Source of the DNA: Zea mays
Taxonomy: Eukaryota; Streptophyta; Magnoliopsida; Poales; Poaceae
Length of the DNA stretch: 64,000 nt
Assembly: GCF_902167145.1 (NCBI RefSeq)
Contig: NC_050105.1
Location: 119,305,898-119,369,897, forward strand
Direction: 5' to 3'
The notes beneath the pieces are model-generated. The model ran no database searches. It worked only from the letters and a program-made list of their open reading frames with translations, and was not told the origin of the DNA. Of the stretch, positions 1 to 12,303 are shown one piece after another. A program made the translations under genes and the position numbers. The stretch's first letter is position 1; each line of letters opens with the position of its first letter.

Positions 1-2744
1 AGTCCTTGGCCACATGCATCACAATAAATGTCAAATCCCTTCTGTAGATCTGGCATAACCAATACTGGTGGCGACATTAGTCTCTCCTTCAATTGATCAA
101 AGCTTTCTTGGCACTTCTCATCCCACTTGAATTCTCTTCCTTTTTCCAAAAGCGATGTCATAGGCTTAGCAATTTTGGAGAACCCTTCAATAAATCTCCG
201 ATAATATCCTGCGAGTCCCAAGAAACTCCGAATCTCAGTAACTGTAGTGGGCACTCTCCACTCCATTATCTCCTTCACTTTAGCAGGATCCACTGCTATT
301 CCTCCATTAGAAATAATATGACCAAGGAATGGCACCTTGTCAATCCAAAACTCGCACTTGCTGAACTTAGCGTAGAGTTGATTATCTCGTAACTTCTGTA
401 GCACCAACCTTAGATGTTGTTCATGATCACTTTCATTCTTAGAATAGATAAGAATATCGTCGATGAACACCACGACGAATCTGTCCAAATACTCCATAAA
501 CACCTTATTCATCAAATTCATGAAGTAGGCTGGTGCATTGGTCAATCCAAACGACATGACAGTGAACTCGTATAATCCATATCGGGTTGAGAATGCTGTC
601 TTGGGAATATCCGACGGTCTAATCCTCATCTGATGGTATCCCGATCGGAGATCAATCTTCGAGAACACCCTGGCTCCTCTCATTTGATCAAACAAATCCT
701 CAATACGGGGCAACGGATACTTGTTCTTCCCCGTAACATCATTAAGAGATCTATAATCCACACACATCCGCTGTGATCCATCCTTCTTCTGTACAAATAA
801 CACTGATGCTCCCCAAGGTGAGGAACTCGGACGAATATACCCCGCTTCTTGTAACTCAGTTAAATGCTTCTTAAGCTCCTTCAGTTCTTCTACAGCCATC
901 CTGTATGGTCGCTTAGAAATAGGGGCGGTTCCAGGTAAGAGATCAATAACAAACTCAATTTCTCTATCCGGTGGCATCCCTGGTAACTCCTCTGGAAAGA
1001 CATCCGGAAAATCTCTAACCACCCGGATGTTGTCACCAACAAACTCCTCAGGCATAAAGAACATTGCACGCATGGATGAGGAGGTTACTGCAATGTTAAC
1101 TTGAAATCTTTCTCCTTTAGTGGTAGTGAGTTCTACAGTACCTCTACCACATGCTATAACGGCCTTTGCCTTTCTTAGCCATGACATACCAAGTATTAGA
1201 TCTATACTGCTTGACTCTAATATTATAGCAGTAGCTCCAAATTCTCTACCCATAATGGTCAATGTCAATCTACGTGTCATTTGATTTGCCTCAACAGGCC
1301 CTTTCGGTGTAATTACTATCATGGGTTTTCTCATATTAAGCAGTGGTATTTCATTTGTGTTGGCGTATCTAGCAGACATGAATGAATGTGTAGCACCAGA
1401 ATCAAATAATATGGTTGCAGGAATTGCATTAACATAAAACATACCAAGTACGATGTCACCACCATCAGGAGTATCATCAACGCTGACTTGATTCACCCTG
1501 GCTATAGAATATCCCTTGCCAGGGGTTTGTTGCTTGTTCTGAACTAGAGTAGTAGCAATCCTCTGGGGGCAGACATTTGCATAATGACCAGTCTTCCCAC
1601 ACTTGAAACAATTAGTGCCTGGACTCTGTCCTGAAAACTTCGTCGGGGTGCCAGTGGGGGTAGCCTGACGAGTAGGTGTCTGTGGAGAGCCCTGTGGAGC
1701 ATACTGAACTGGGCGTGGTCCTCCTGGTCGAGTCGGTGTACCCTGTGGTGGAACGTAGCGGGGACGAACACTGCTGCTACCCTGTCCCTGCGAGATAGCC
1801 TTCCTCTTCAAATCACCCAGTTGAACACGCTTGTGTTCAATAGCAAGAGCCTTATCCAGTAGCCTCTGAAATGATGGAAAGGTGTGTGCCACCAGTGCAT
1901 ACTGCAAGGGTCCATTAAGTCCTTCAATAAAGTGCTCCTGCTTTCTTTCATCCTCAACAACTTCCTCCGGAGCATACCTCGACAACTGAATAAATTTGTC
2001 CATGTACTCGCTGACCGACATGTTGCCTTGCTTTAATGACAGAAACTCCTTCTTCTTAATCTTTATCATACCAGCTGGAATATGGTAGTTCCTGAATTGT
2101 GTACTGAACTCTGCCCAGGTAATAGTATCAGCAGCATCGTGGGCAGCAGTATAAGAATCCCACCAGTCAGCAGCAGGACCAGTCAGACGTCCAGAAGCAT
2201 ATAAAACCTTCTCCCGGTCAGTGCATTGTGCAATGTTCAGCATCTTCTCAATTAACTTCAACCAATCGTCTGCATCAAGTGGATCTGGCGAACTTGCAAA
2301 TGTAGGTGGCTTATGACTCATGAACTCTCTATGCTTGTCTCGGGGTGGGACTGGTGGTGGTGGTGGAGGCAGTGGTACTTGTTGCTACTGTTGCTGCTGT
2401 TGTTGCTGTTGCATTTGTTGCATCTGCTGTTGTTGTGCCCTCCTTTCCTGGTGTATTTCCTCTCGCTCCTGGCTTAACTCATGTCGTATGTCTTCTCTTT
2501 CCTGACGCATCTCCTGGCGTTCTTGCTGCATCTGGGCACGCATATCAGCCATAGTGTCCGCCATTTGCTGCATCACCGCCATCTGAGCAGCAACCAGTGG
2601 ATCAACTCCACCTGGCGGAGGATTAGGAGGATTCATCCCTACTGGCTGTGGCTGAGGTTGTCTATAAATCCTTCGAGTGTGTTGATTAGGAGGCAAATCA
2701 ATTCCACCACCCCTCCTGGTATTGACCATCTGAGTTAGATACAT
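1..2744 (-). pseudogene. Ty3 gag-pol polyprotein, partial, one stop codon in gag
   Basis: One minus-strand frame encodes, in order: a gag N-terminus (an MVNTRR start lies a few codons after the first ATG at 2744), a glutamine-rich stretch, a gag core with PDPLDADDW, a CCHC zinc knuckle [14 protein letters not shown] (1569-1610), an aspartic protease [11 protein letters not shown] (about 1385-1415), reverse transcriptase with the catalytic IDDILIYS (about 444-464), and the start of RNase H (FDIYCDA, near position 30). Protease, zinc knuckle and RT share one frame with gag, and I found no further stop between 2384 and the left edge. The frame is broken once, by TAG at 2385-2387 inside a glutamine run, which fits CAG to TAG. 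The product would form virus-like particles and copy the element RNA. It is probably inactive in this copy. Confidence 0.88.
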
Positions 2745-3211
2745 AAGGTAAGAAAATAGTAGACAAGGCAGTAACTATGAATCACGTTACTTTGGGGGGG
2801 ATTTATTAGCTAAACAGTTTAATGTTTACCTACCATAGCTAATTTATTACCTTATGCTGGCACATGCTAAGATGTCCATATATAATGTTTCAATCAATCA
2901 AAGAAGCAAATCAGGCATTGATCATCAGAACAATCAACCAACATTTTTAATAGAGAAAATAGTTTTAATTTTGTCTTAGGCTTCCTATCCCTTAAAAATA
3001 TCATAAATATAGGATTCCAATGTGTGAAATCCATCTTGTCTTAGAGTATAAAAGGTAAGAATGATTAGAGTAGAACAGTAGAAGGTGAGACAAGATCAAG
3101 ATGAGTGTAGAAAGAATCAGAGTAAGGTAAGTATAGAATGAATCAGAATAAGATAAGTAGGTAAGGGTTTTGTCCATTTCTATCTAGGTTTCATCCTACA
3201 GTCAACATTTC
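2745..3211 (-). other. 5' untranslated leader of the Tekay-like element
   Basis: This 467 bp stretch lies between the primer binding site and the gag start. It is AT-rich, with a short G run near 2795. I see no coding potential in it. Its position matches the packaging and leader region of Ty3 elements. Confidence 0.6.
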
Positions 3212-3222
3212 CTCTGATACCA
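3212..3222 (-). promoter_or_regulatory. Primer binding site (initiator Met tRNA type) of the Tekay-like element
   Basis: On the minus strand this reads TGGTATCAGAG, the usual complement of the plant initiator methionine tRNA 3' end. It lies four bases inside the LTR end (…GTTACA, then GAAG), which fixes that LTR boundary. Confidence 0.88.
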
Positions 3223-3226
3223 CTTC

Positions 3227-6200
3227 TGTAACACCCGGTTTTAAAGGACAAAGCCGGGTGCATCTCATACATGCGCCAGGAAGACAACATATATAATAAC
3301 AGAGTGTATAGAGATAAATGTCATAAAACATCAGAGTATTTATTACATAGCGGAACACTTATTACAGAATAAAGATAAATATAAAACGAACTAAGGATCG
3401 TCGGCGCCAATGTCGACTGAGAAACGCCACCTAGATCAAGTCGAATGCCTCAGTGTTAGGCGGCTCCTCTTCGACCACCTGTTCTTCTCCTGTGGGGGGG
3501 TGTGAGACAGCAAGAGTGAGCTCACATACGTTCATAGCTCAACAAGTCGTGGGGAATAATGTGGCATGAACTCACCAAAGGTGGGAGTTCATGTGAAGTG
3601 TAAGGCTTATCAAAGAGAATGGTTAGAGCTGAGCATTGCTTTTAATGTTGGTCAAACTTTTATTAGCAATTACTAGATGTAAGTAAATACCAAACCATAA
3701 TAAATAATAGAACAAAATTAATAACAAATCCCATGCAAATGCAAATGACAAATTGAATTTAGGTTCCATAAATTAATCATGTGAGGGTCCGAGCCGCTCA
3801 TGACCGTGAGCACGGCTAGTATACTAGTTTTACACTCTGCAGAGGTTGTGCATCTTTACCCACAAGCCGTGTTACCCATCTGCCAAGGGGTCATGAATCC
3901 CATACACCTCTACCAAGGAAGCGAGGCAGGGTAACACTACGAGGCATTTACAAAGTTCCACTAGCTTCAGACTACCCGCTACAGTTTATAGGAAGCTCCA
4001 GTGCAGGGTTCTTGCCTGACCGCCATCGCAGCAAAATCAAACAAGGACCTCCCTACACTGACCACTCCCCTACTGCCCTTGCCCCTTTCGAGTAAGGTAG
4101 CCCTCCACTAGCTTTCCTAGTTAATCAGCCAAGGGCGTCCCATTAAACCCTTGTGGTAGCACTGTTTTCCCGGGTGGTCGCTCCATGTTCCCATTAATTT
4201 AATGAACATGAACAGTAATAATAACAAGATAATAACAGAATCATCATGAATAGTGTATCTCCATACCCAATCCACATGAAGCAATAGCAAGTATTACCCA
4301 AAAATATTTCAGGGGTGAACAAGGTATAGAGGTAATCAAAACTGGGGTAACATAAAGGCTCCCATCAAAATTAACCCATGCAGATCATTAAAATTAATAA
4401 GAACATGGCTGGGAAAAGTAAGTGATCAAGGGCACAACTTGCCTTCAATGAGCTCCTGCTCAGCTATCTCTACTTGTTGAACCTCAGTTTCCCCAGTGGC
4501 TTGCTCGTCTACTCGCATCAACACAATACATACACAGTATAGCATAAATTAACATCACATCAAACATGCAAATAAAATACGCAGTAAAATCTACACATTA
4601 AAATGAAATCATAGGAACTGGAAACACTAAATTTGGAGTTATAGATTTTAAGTTATGAATTTCCTAAGGTTTAATGTGCTTGAAATAGGATTAAATGATA
4701 AATAAATTTTCTAACAGAGTTCATGTCAAAACAGAAGCACTAAATGGTAGAGAATATTATTACAAAATTTTAGAAATTTGAATGGCTCAATTTGGACTAA
4801 AAATAGATTTTCTATGATTTATACAAGTTCTAGGGTTTATTTTCATATTAAAAATCCAATTTCTAATTCATTTAATTGATTTAAAACAATTCTGGATCGG
4901 GCCTCAATTACTGGTAAGTTCAGGGGCTAACCCGCAAGATCTCCAAGACACAGCGCGCCACTGGTCTGGACTGCGGGTTGATTTCCAGAGAGGTGAGGGT
5001 CTCTTTATAAAAATTGACCCGCGAAGGGGGTACGGATGTTTTCTGGCCGTTGGATCACTTGCCAAGGGCACGGATTAGATCGGATCTCGGCCGAACCGGT
5101 ACCCGCCCAGAGCCGCCCGATCCAACATCAACGGTCCGAATGATCCCAGAGTAACGCGTGCTCGGATCTAACCAAGACAGTCGGATCACGATCCAACGAT
5201 TCAGATCTAATCAACCCCAATCGTTTTCCAGCTCAAACCGCAGCCGTACGATGGTCATCCGACGGCCCCCAGTTCATCCCCTAGCTACACCAACCCCAGC
5301 AGCCGCGCGCCGCGGCGCACAGGCCTCCACGGCGGAGACCTCACCGGTGAATCCCAATGTGACGCATCGGGCGCTAATCCCTCTACCCGTGGTGATCAAC
5401 ACGATGCTGTGAGTAAGGCGAAACAAAATGGGGAGGACTTACTGTGAATCGCGCGGCACAGACCTCTACCCACGGAGCACGGCGGATTACCGACGACGGC
5501 GAGCAATTCTGGACGATTGGACGGGTCACCGAGCGCAATACTTCACGCAGACGATCCCCACACGCCGATGAACAATCCTGACACCACCCTGGCCACCCAC
5601 CGGCGATACCGGGCCGGGTCAACGGTGGCGGCCACAATCCTTCCGCGAGCGTAGCAATGGCGGCGTCGATTGGCTCAGGGGAAAGCTAGGCTTGTGCGAG
5701 AAGGTAGTAGGGAAAGGAACGAGTGTGCTTTTATTGAGCGCGGGCAAAGTCCGAGGGCGGTCAACGCCGGCGTTCTCGCGGCGGACATCGCGCAACGGCG
5801 AGCGAAGAAAAGGGGAGGTGGGTACGCGGCTGACATGCGGGTCCCGCGGATCAGAGAGACCGAGCGCGCGCGAGATACGACTGGACGGTGGGACCCACGC
5901 GGCAGTGAGGGATGGCGAGCGCGCGCGTAAGGGCTGGTGAGCGGGCCGCGCGTGTGCGTGTGGGCCGAATTGGTTCCTTCCGGCCCAAGTAGCCCCTTTA
6001 TTCTTTTTCTTTTTATTTTTCTGTTTTCTTTCTATTCAAATTTCAAATTCTTCCCAAGTTTAAATTCCTGACTGGTTGACAAGTTTATTCTCAGATCACA
6101 TATTCAATTTGAACATACCAAGACAAGATTTATTTATATATGAATTTATTTTGTAGGTTATAATATTTATTTCTCCTTTACCCTTTTTAAATCCCAACTC

Positions 6201-6427
6201 AAATTTATGTTTTAATCCAATCTCCAACTCATTTTTTATATTTTAACCATGTTATTATTTTATTAAATGCACACACAAAACTCCAATATGATGCATTTTC
6301 TTTTATTTTAGTGTCTTTGGTTTTAATTGATCACTCTCAACATGTATGCTCTTTTTATGATGCAAAATGAGGCTCATAAAATAAGGAAATCACCATGTAT
6401 TTCTTGTACACAATTTTGAATATTACA
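3227..6427 (-). repeat. 5' LTR (3201 bp) of the Tekay-like element
   Basis: On the plus strand the LTR runs from TGTAACACCC (3227) to ATTACA (6427), so it has TG…CA ends. The inner end touches the primer binding site. The outer end coincides exactly with the point where homology to the copia pol begins. The LTR is AT-rich at both ends, with a GC-rich centre (about 4900-5960) containing several short open frames (5158-5940) that look incidental. The partner LTR is outside the window, so the insertion cannot be dated here. Confidence 0.88.
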
Positions 6428-8400
6428 TCAACAAATCATCGGGTTTGGTTGAAGTCTCTAGCGACGTTGTATTTGATGAGACTAGTGGCTCTCCAAGAGA
6501 GCATGTTGTTGATCTTGATGATGTAGATGAAGAAGACATTCCAACGGCCGCGATACGCACCATGGCGATTGGAGATGTACGGCCTCAGGAACAATTGGAG
6601 CAAGATCAACCGTCTTCCTCAACTATGGTGCATCCCCCAACCCAAGATGACGAACAGGTACCTCAAGTGGAGGCGCATGATCAAGGGGGAGCACAGGATG
6701 TTCATGTTGAGGAGGAAGAAGCACCTCAGGCACCTCTAGCCCAAGTTCGAGCGACGATCCAAAGGGATCATCCCGTCGACCAAATATTGGGTGATATTAG
6801 CAAGGGAGTAACTACTCGCTCGAGATTAGTTAATTTTTGTGAGCATTACTCCTTTGTCCCTTCTATTGAGCCTTTCAAGGTAGAAGAGGCCTTGCTAGAT
6901 CCGGACTGGGTGTTGGCCATGCAGGAGGAACTCAACAACTTCAAGCGCAATGAAGTTTGGACACTGGTGCCTCGTCCCAAGCAAAATGTTGTGGGAACCA
7001 AGTGGGTGTTCCGCAACAAATAGGACGAGCACGGGGTGGTGACGAGGAACAAGGCTCGACTTGTGGCAAAAGGTTATGCCCAAGTCGCAGGTTTGGACTT
7101 TGAGGAGACGTTCGCTCCTGTGGCCAGGCTAGAATCAATTCGTATTTTGCTAGCATATGCCGCTCACCATTCTTTCAGGTTGTACCAAATGGATGTGAAG
7201 AGCGCTTTCCTCAACGGGCCGATCAAGGAGGAGGTGTACGTGGAGCAACCCCCTGGCTTCGAGGATGAACGGTACCCCGACCACGTGTGTAAGCTCTCTA
7301 AGGCGCTCTATGGACTTAAGCAAGCCCCAAGAGCATGGTATGAATGCCTTAGAGACTTTTTAAATGCTAATGCTTTCAAGGTTGGGAAAGCCGATCACAC
7401 TCTTTTCACTAAGACTTGCGATGGTGATCTTTTTGTGTGCCAAATTTATGTCGATGACATAATATTTGGTTCTACTAACCAAAAGTCTTGTGAAGAGTTT
7501 AGCAGGGTGATGACGCAGAAATTCGAGATGTCGATGATGGGCGAGTTGAACTACTTCCTTGGGTTCCAAGTGAAGCAACTCAAGGATGGCACCTTCATCT
7601 CCCAAACGAAGTACACGCAAGATTTGCTAAAGCGGTTTGGGATGAAGGACGCCAAGCCCGCAAAGACGCCGATGGGAACCGACGGACACACCGACCTCAA
7701 CAAAGGTGGTAAGTCCGTTGATCAAAAAGCATACCGGTCCATGATAGGTTCTTTGCTTTATTTATGTGCTAGTAGACCGGATATTATGCTTAGCGTATGC
7801 ATGTGTGCTAGATTTCAATCCGATCCTAAGGAGTGTCACTTAGTGGCTGTGAAGTGAATTCTCAGATATTTAGTCGCTACGCCTTGCTTCGGGATCTGGT
7901 ATCCAAAGGGGTCTAACTTTGACTTCATTGGGTATTCAGATTCCGACTATGCTGGATGTAAGGTCGATAGGAAGAGTACATCGGGGACGTGCCAATTCTT
8001 AGGAAGGTCCCTGGTGTCGTGGAACTCTAAGAAACAAACTTTCGTTGCCCTATCCACCGCTGAGGCCGAGTACGTTGCCGCAGGACAGTGTTGCGCGCAA
8101 CTACTTTGGATGAGGCAAACCCTCCGGGACTTTGGCTACAATCTGAGCAAAGTCCCACTCCTATGTGACAATGAGAGTGCTATCCGAATAGCGAAAAATC
8201 CTGTTGAGCACAGCCGCACAAAGCACATTGACATCCGGCATCACTTTTTGAGAGACCACCAGCAAAAGGGAGATATCGAAGTGTTTCATGTTAGCACCGA
8301 GAACCAGCTAGCCGATATCTTTACCAAGCCTCTAGATGAGAAGACCTTTTGCAGGCTGCGTAGTGAGCTAAATATCTTAGATTCGCGGAACTTGGATTGA
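6428..8400 (+). pseudogene. Copia pol, 3' part: integrase C-terminal region, reverse transcriptase, RNase H
   Basis: A single frame runs to TGA at 8398-8400 but is broken at two places. TAG at 7021-7023 stands where the intact copy (42833 region) has a glutamine codon, and TGA at 7855-7857 stands where it has CGA. Visible motifs are the RT entry GTKWVF, the catalytic YVDDIIFG (about 7447-7470), and the RNase H signatures [15 protein letters not shown] and ADIFTKPL near the end. The 5' limit is the Tekay-like insertion, not a natural start. Both stops fit C-to-T changes (the first also needs A to G). The copy is dead, though most of the protein is still readable. Confidence 0.92.
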
Positions 8401-9188
8401 ATTGTAGCATACATGTATTTATGCCTTTGATCATGTTCCTTATGCATTTTGTTGCTTACTATGGTGCTCAAGTTGTACAATCACTCCCGGGACCTCACAA
8501 GTCCTTGTGCAAGTGATGCACATATTTAGGGGGAGTTGTGCTACAACTTGACCCTTTGAGACTAACCATATGCTTGAGTTTGCTTGTTTTAGTCTCAAAG
8601 GAGGTTTGAAAGGGAAAAGGTGGACTTGGACCATGAAAGACTTCCACTGCACTCCGATGAGAGGGTAACTTATTCCAAGTTCATCTCATGTACTCTTATT
8701 GCCTTTGTGTTCTCATTTGAAGATTTTGGTGAGGCAATGGGGTTAAGGGACCAAGATTGATCCCGTTTTGGTGCTTGATGCCAAAGGGGGAGAAAATAAA
8801 GGCCAAAGCAATAGATGGATCAGCTACCACTTGAGAAATTTTGAAAATAATAGATTAGAGATTTTGGTTTGTCAAAACTCTTTTATTGTCTCTTATGTCA
8901 AAAGTTGGCCTCTTGTGGGGAGAAGTGTTGATTATGGGAAAAAGGGGAGTTTTTGAAATCTTGAATCAATTTCTCTTGGAATGACTCTCTTTATGTCTTA
9001 ACATGTGTGTTTGACTTAGAGATAGAAATTTGAGTTTGATTTGCAAAAACAAACCAAGTGGTGGCAAAGAGTGATCCATATATGTCAAATTTGAATCAAA
9101 ACAATTTTGAGTTCTTATTTGAATTGATTTTGTACTTATTCTACTTGCTTTATGTTGTGTTGGCATAAATCACCAAAAAGGGGGAGAT
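8401..9188 (+). other. 3' untranslated region and polypurine tract of copia no. 1
   Basis: There is no convincing reading frame here. The stretch matches 44213-45002 of the complete copy along its length. It ends in the purine-rich AAAAAGGGGGAGAT (about 9175-9188) directly before the LTR, which is the expected plus-strand primer. An envelope-like gene, known in some SIRE elements, is not seen. Confidence 0.75.
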
Positions 9189-10496
9189 TGAAAGGGAAAT
9201 GTGCCCGTGGGCCATTTCTAAGTATTTTGGTGATTTAGTGTCCAACACAAGTGCCTAAGTGTAAAATGGTGGACAAAGTACAAATCAAGGATAAAGGTAT
9301 GTTTCTCAGACTTAGTACATTGTTTTAGTGACTAATGTATTGTGTCCAAGTGTTGGAAACAGGAAAAATCCAATTGAAAATGCCTTGGCTCGAGCAGCCA
9401 AGACTCTGCTCAGTCTGGAGCACCGGACTGTCCGGTGGTGCACCGGACAGTGTCCGGTGCGCCAGGCTGCTCTGGCAAACAGGCTGCTCTCGGGACTTCG
9501 ACGGCGGTGTACGGCTATAATTCACCGGACTGTCCGGTGGCCGTTCACAGGCGAACTCGTCGCTCTCGGGAATTCATCGGCGACGTACGGCTAAAAATTC
9601 ACCGGACTGTCCGGTGAGCCAACGGTCGGCCGGGCCAACGGTCGGCCGCGCAATCTGCGCGGGACACGTGACCGAGCCAACGGCTAGAAGAAGGCACCGG
9701 ACTGTCCGGTGTGCACCGGACATGTCCGGTGCGCCAATGGCTCTCTGGCCACCAACGGTCGACTGCGCCATTTATGGAAAGAAATCGGGCACCGGACAGT
9801 GTCCGGTGTGCACCGGACTGTCCGGTGCGCCAGTCGACAGAAGGCAAGATCAGCCTTCCTAGATTGCTCTCAACGGCTCCTAGCTGCCTTGGGGCTATAA
9901 AAGGGACCCCTAGGCGCATGGAGGAGCACACCAAGCATTCCTACAACATTCCTAAGCACCAAGACATCGATTTCGCGCATTCGTTTCATTGTGATAGCAT
10001 ATAGAGCTCTAGTGGAGTTGTGAACTCATTGAGTTGTGTTGCGAGCTCTTGTTGCGACTTATGTGCGTGTTGACACTCTGATTCTTGTGTCTTGTGTGCG
10101 TTGCGAATCCCTCCCTTGCTCCGTGCTTCTTTGTGAACTTCAAGTGTAAGGGCGAGAGGCTCCAAGTTGTGGAGATTCCTCGCAAACGGGATTGAGAAAA
10201 GTAAGCAAAACACTATGGTATTCAAGTGGGTCTTTGGACCGCTTGAGAGGGGTTGATTGCAACCCTCGTCCGTTGGGACGCCACAACGTGGAGTAGGCAA
10301 GCATTGGTCTTAGCCGAACCACGGGATAACCACCGTGCCATCTCTGTGATTGATCTCTTGTTGGTTATTGTGTTTTGTTGAGATTCCTCTCTAGCCACTT
10401 GGCATTTACTGTGCTAACGCTTAACCAAGTTTTTGTGGCTTAAGTTTTCAAGTTTTACAGGATCACCTATTCACCCCCCCCCTCTAGGTGCTCTCA
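9189..10496 (+). repeat. 3' LTR (1308 bp) of copia no. 1
   Basis: The LTR runs from TGAAAGGGAAATGTG to TCTAGGTGCTCTCA, with TG…CA ends. Between about 9420 and 9835 it carries a cluster of near-palindromic motifs of the type CACCGGACWGTCCGGTG, followed by a TATA box at 9895-9903. A C-run precedes the end, as in the other copies of this family. Compared with 45003-46224 it is about 90 bp longer. Confidence 0.92.
9895..9903 (+). promoter_or_regulatory. Probable LTR TATA box (CTATAAAAG)
   Basis: CTATAAAAG sits in a context (GGGGCTATAAAAGGGACC) also present in the 3' LTR of the complete copy (45636-45644). A related TATAAATA is found in the third copia LTR (15370-15378). It lies just downstream of the palindromic motif cluster, a plausible promoter arrangement for the LTR. 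Confidence 0.65.
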
Positions 10497-10501
10497 CTAC
10501 T

Positions 10502-11659
10502 CCTCGTTGAGGAGCCCACAAAGGGCCGGGTCTTTTCCAACCCTAATCCTCCACAAGCCGACCACAAAAGTCAAGGCAATCTCTTCTCAAATTTGCTCAA
10601 AGAGCGGGTAATACAAACTTCTTGGGGTCGTCCACAAATTTGGAGACTCCCAAGCAACCTCTAACCATCAAGGAACACAAGGCTCCAAGAGTAACAAATC
10701 CGCACAAGGTCAAGTGTGCAATGAGCTCAAGAACAAAGGGAATGGGAGAATCAAGATGAAATTGACAGCGCGTTAGATTGACTTCACCTCACACCAGGGA
10801 TCCTTCAAGCGATTGAAGGAGATGCGATTTCAGGTGTGAGATGAGAATTGAATGCCTTTGTTTGGGGTTTGGTCAGCTGAGAAATCGTGGAGAGAGCAGA
10901 AGTAATGAAGAGAGAGTGTGGGGGGTATTTAAAGGACCCACCAAAAGCTGACAGCCGTTGGGAGAAAAGAGTCGAAAACTGGTTGAACCGGTTTACAGAC
11001 CGGTTGAACTGGTTTCCACCAGAAAGATCTCGGTTCACTGACATACTCAGCCGGAGACTCGACCGGATCCAAAACCGATTGAGCCGGGAAAAATTTTGGT
11101 TGAACCGGATTCACAAAATATCTGCAATGATTTTTCTGACAACTCTGACTATCAGACAGGTCAGAGCAGGGATGGCAGAGGAACAGTCCAGAAACCGGTT
11201 GAACCGGTTTTAGGTCCGGTTGAACCAGTTTCAAAGGCTGAAAAGCAAGTTTTGAACATTTTGAAGTGAACAAAGGTGGAACTCTTGTGGGAAGTAAAAA
11301 TGGTTTTTCTCAAAGGCATTCATGATCTAGAAAAGTGTTCTCTAAGATGATTTTGAAGGATTTTGAACTTAGCTCATTGCATTACTTACTTAACCATTGC
11401 GGATCCCTCTTAATTGAACGGCGATTCCTATAACTCAAGAATTATAAAAAGAACACTGCCGTTGTTTCCAAGCAGTTGGAGCACTCCATATGATGTAGAA
11501 TTTAAATCCGTTGTGCTTTATATTTTTATGCTCATAAGATCTGTGCTTCACCTGTCTGTAGAATTACTATGTACATGCTAGGAGCAAACTTGTTAGAATC
11601 TCTATTTGTTTTGTCATTTAATCACCAAAACCCTCAATTAGGGTTGATTGCACTTACAG
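10502..11659 (-). repeat. Remnant of a SIRE/Maximus-type LTR, minus strand
   Basis: Read on the minus strand, this segment starts TGTAAGTGCAATCAACCC and continues into GGGTTTTGGTGATTAAATG, a common opening of grass SIRE-type LTRs. It contains repeated AACCGGTTGAACCGG-like motifs (10979-11240) and a TTTAAATA box on the minus strand near 10924. GTGAT (11660-11664) would be its target duplication. The inner end and the internal region lie left of copia no. 1, so the identification rests on LTR style alone. The short open frames inside (for example 10929-11273) look incidental. Confidence 0.45.
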
Positions 11660-11886
11660 TGATGCACGTGCATATGAATCAATTGTTACTATTGCTTGGT
11701 ATAAAAGAGTAGACATCATTACAAGGAGTTAGTAAGTGAAGTAAAAAACCAAACATGAAATTTACAACTGAGTCTACCTATCTTCCTTTGACTCGATACC
11801 CTCATTGTTGAAAATGCATTTCCCCGTTCCCTGCCAAGGCACACGACAATACTGATGTGGATAAGGCAGTAAGCATCAAATCGACT

Positions 11887-12303
11887 TACCATCCAATATG
11901 TTGGGGATGCCAATCATGGTAGCAACTTGCCCCCACGACTGCCGCAGTGGGTCAGTCGTTCCCCTAGGTGGGTTTTAGATAAGGAGCGCGAGGGAATCAG
12001 GCACATGAACCTGCATGATGTTGCCGGTGCTCCAGGCGATGCCACAGAAGTTAAAGAAAATTGAGCAGAATAGGAGCAAACCTATGCTGCTGACATACAT
12101 AAACAATGTGATTGTTATCACTGTTGTTTACAGCACCAATCGATGATTCCAGTTTCTCAGGTTTTTCATCGTCGGATTCGCCAAGGTCGATAATAACCCA
12201 CAACCATAACAGAGAAATGAGAGATCTCGCCACACGAAAGGAACTTGTTGAACGTAGGGTTTACTAACCTAGGAACCAGCCGAACAACGCGTCGGTCTCC
12301 ATG
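11887..12303 (-). pseudogene. Exon-like fragments of an unidentified gene inside the Helitron
   Basis: On the minus strand, METDALFGWFL begins at 12303 and ends at a possible donor (CCTAG then GTTAGT, about 12270). A second block (about 12098-11888) reads MYVSSIGLLLFCSIFF, a hydrophobic and possibly membrane-spanning stretch, then NFCGIAWSTGNIMQ. After one in-frame TAA it continues GTTDPLRQSWGQV and ends at a good donor (GGATG then GTAAGT, about 11889). One frame carried on both sides of a single stop suggests decayed exons rather than chance. I do not recognise the protein. Captured host gene pieces are common in grass Helitrons, so that is the likely origin. Confidence 0.35.

Larger units (their letters stand above)
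1..6427 (-). mobile_element. Ty3/gypsy retrotransposon (Tekay/Del-like), 5' half, runs off the left edge
   Basis: The element reads on the minus strand: 5' LTR (3227-6427), primer binding site (3212-3222), leader, gag and pol entering RNase H at the window edge. Its outer LTR end abuts DNA that matches the inside of a copia pol gene: 6428 onward aligns with 42242 onward, while the bases before the junction do not match. It is therefore a later insertion into that copia element. The 5 bp after the LTR, TCAAC (6428-6432), should be the target duplication; its partner lies outside the window. Assignment to the Tekay/Del chromovirus group is by gag resemblance and the long LTR. The chromodomain region is not in view. 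Confidence 0.9.
6428..10496 (+). mobile_element. Ty1-copia element no. 1 (Opie/Ji-like, SIRE lineage), 3' part
   Basis: This is the 3' part of a copia element: the end of integrase, RT, RNase H, a 3' untranslated region, a polypurine tract and the 3' LTR. The 5' part lies beyond the Tekay-like insertion and outside the window. Pol and LTR closely resemble the complete copy at 37858-46224, so both belong to one family. The bases after the LTR (CTACT, 10497-10501) are the expected target duplication, but the partner cannot be seen. Confidence 0.9.

Noticed and set aside
5158..5940. Several 60-86 codon frames on both strands
   Set aside because: They lie in the GC-rich centre of the Tekay-like LTR, overlap each other and have no recognisable motifs.
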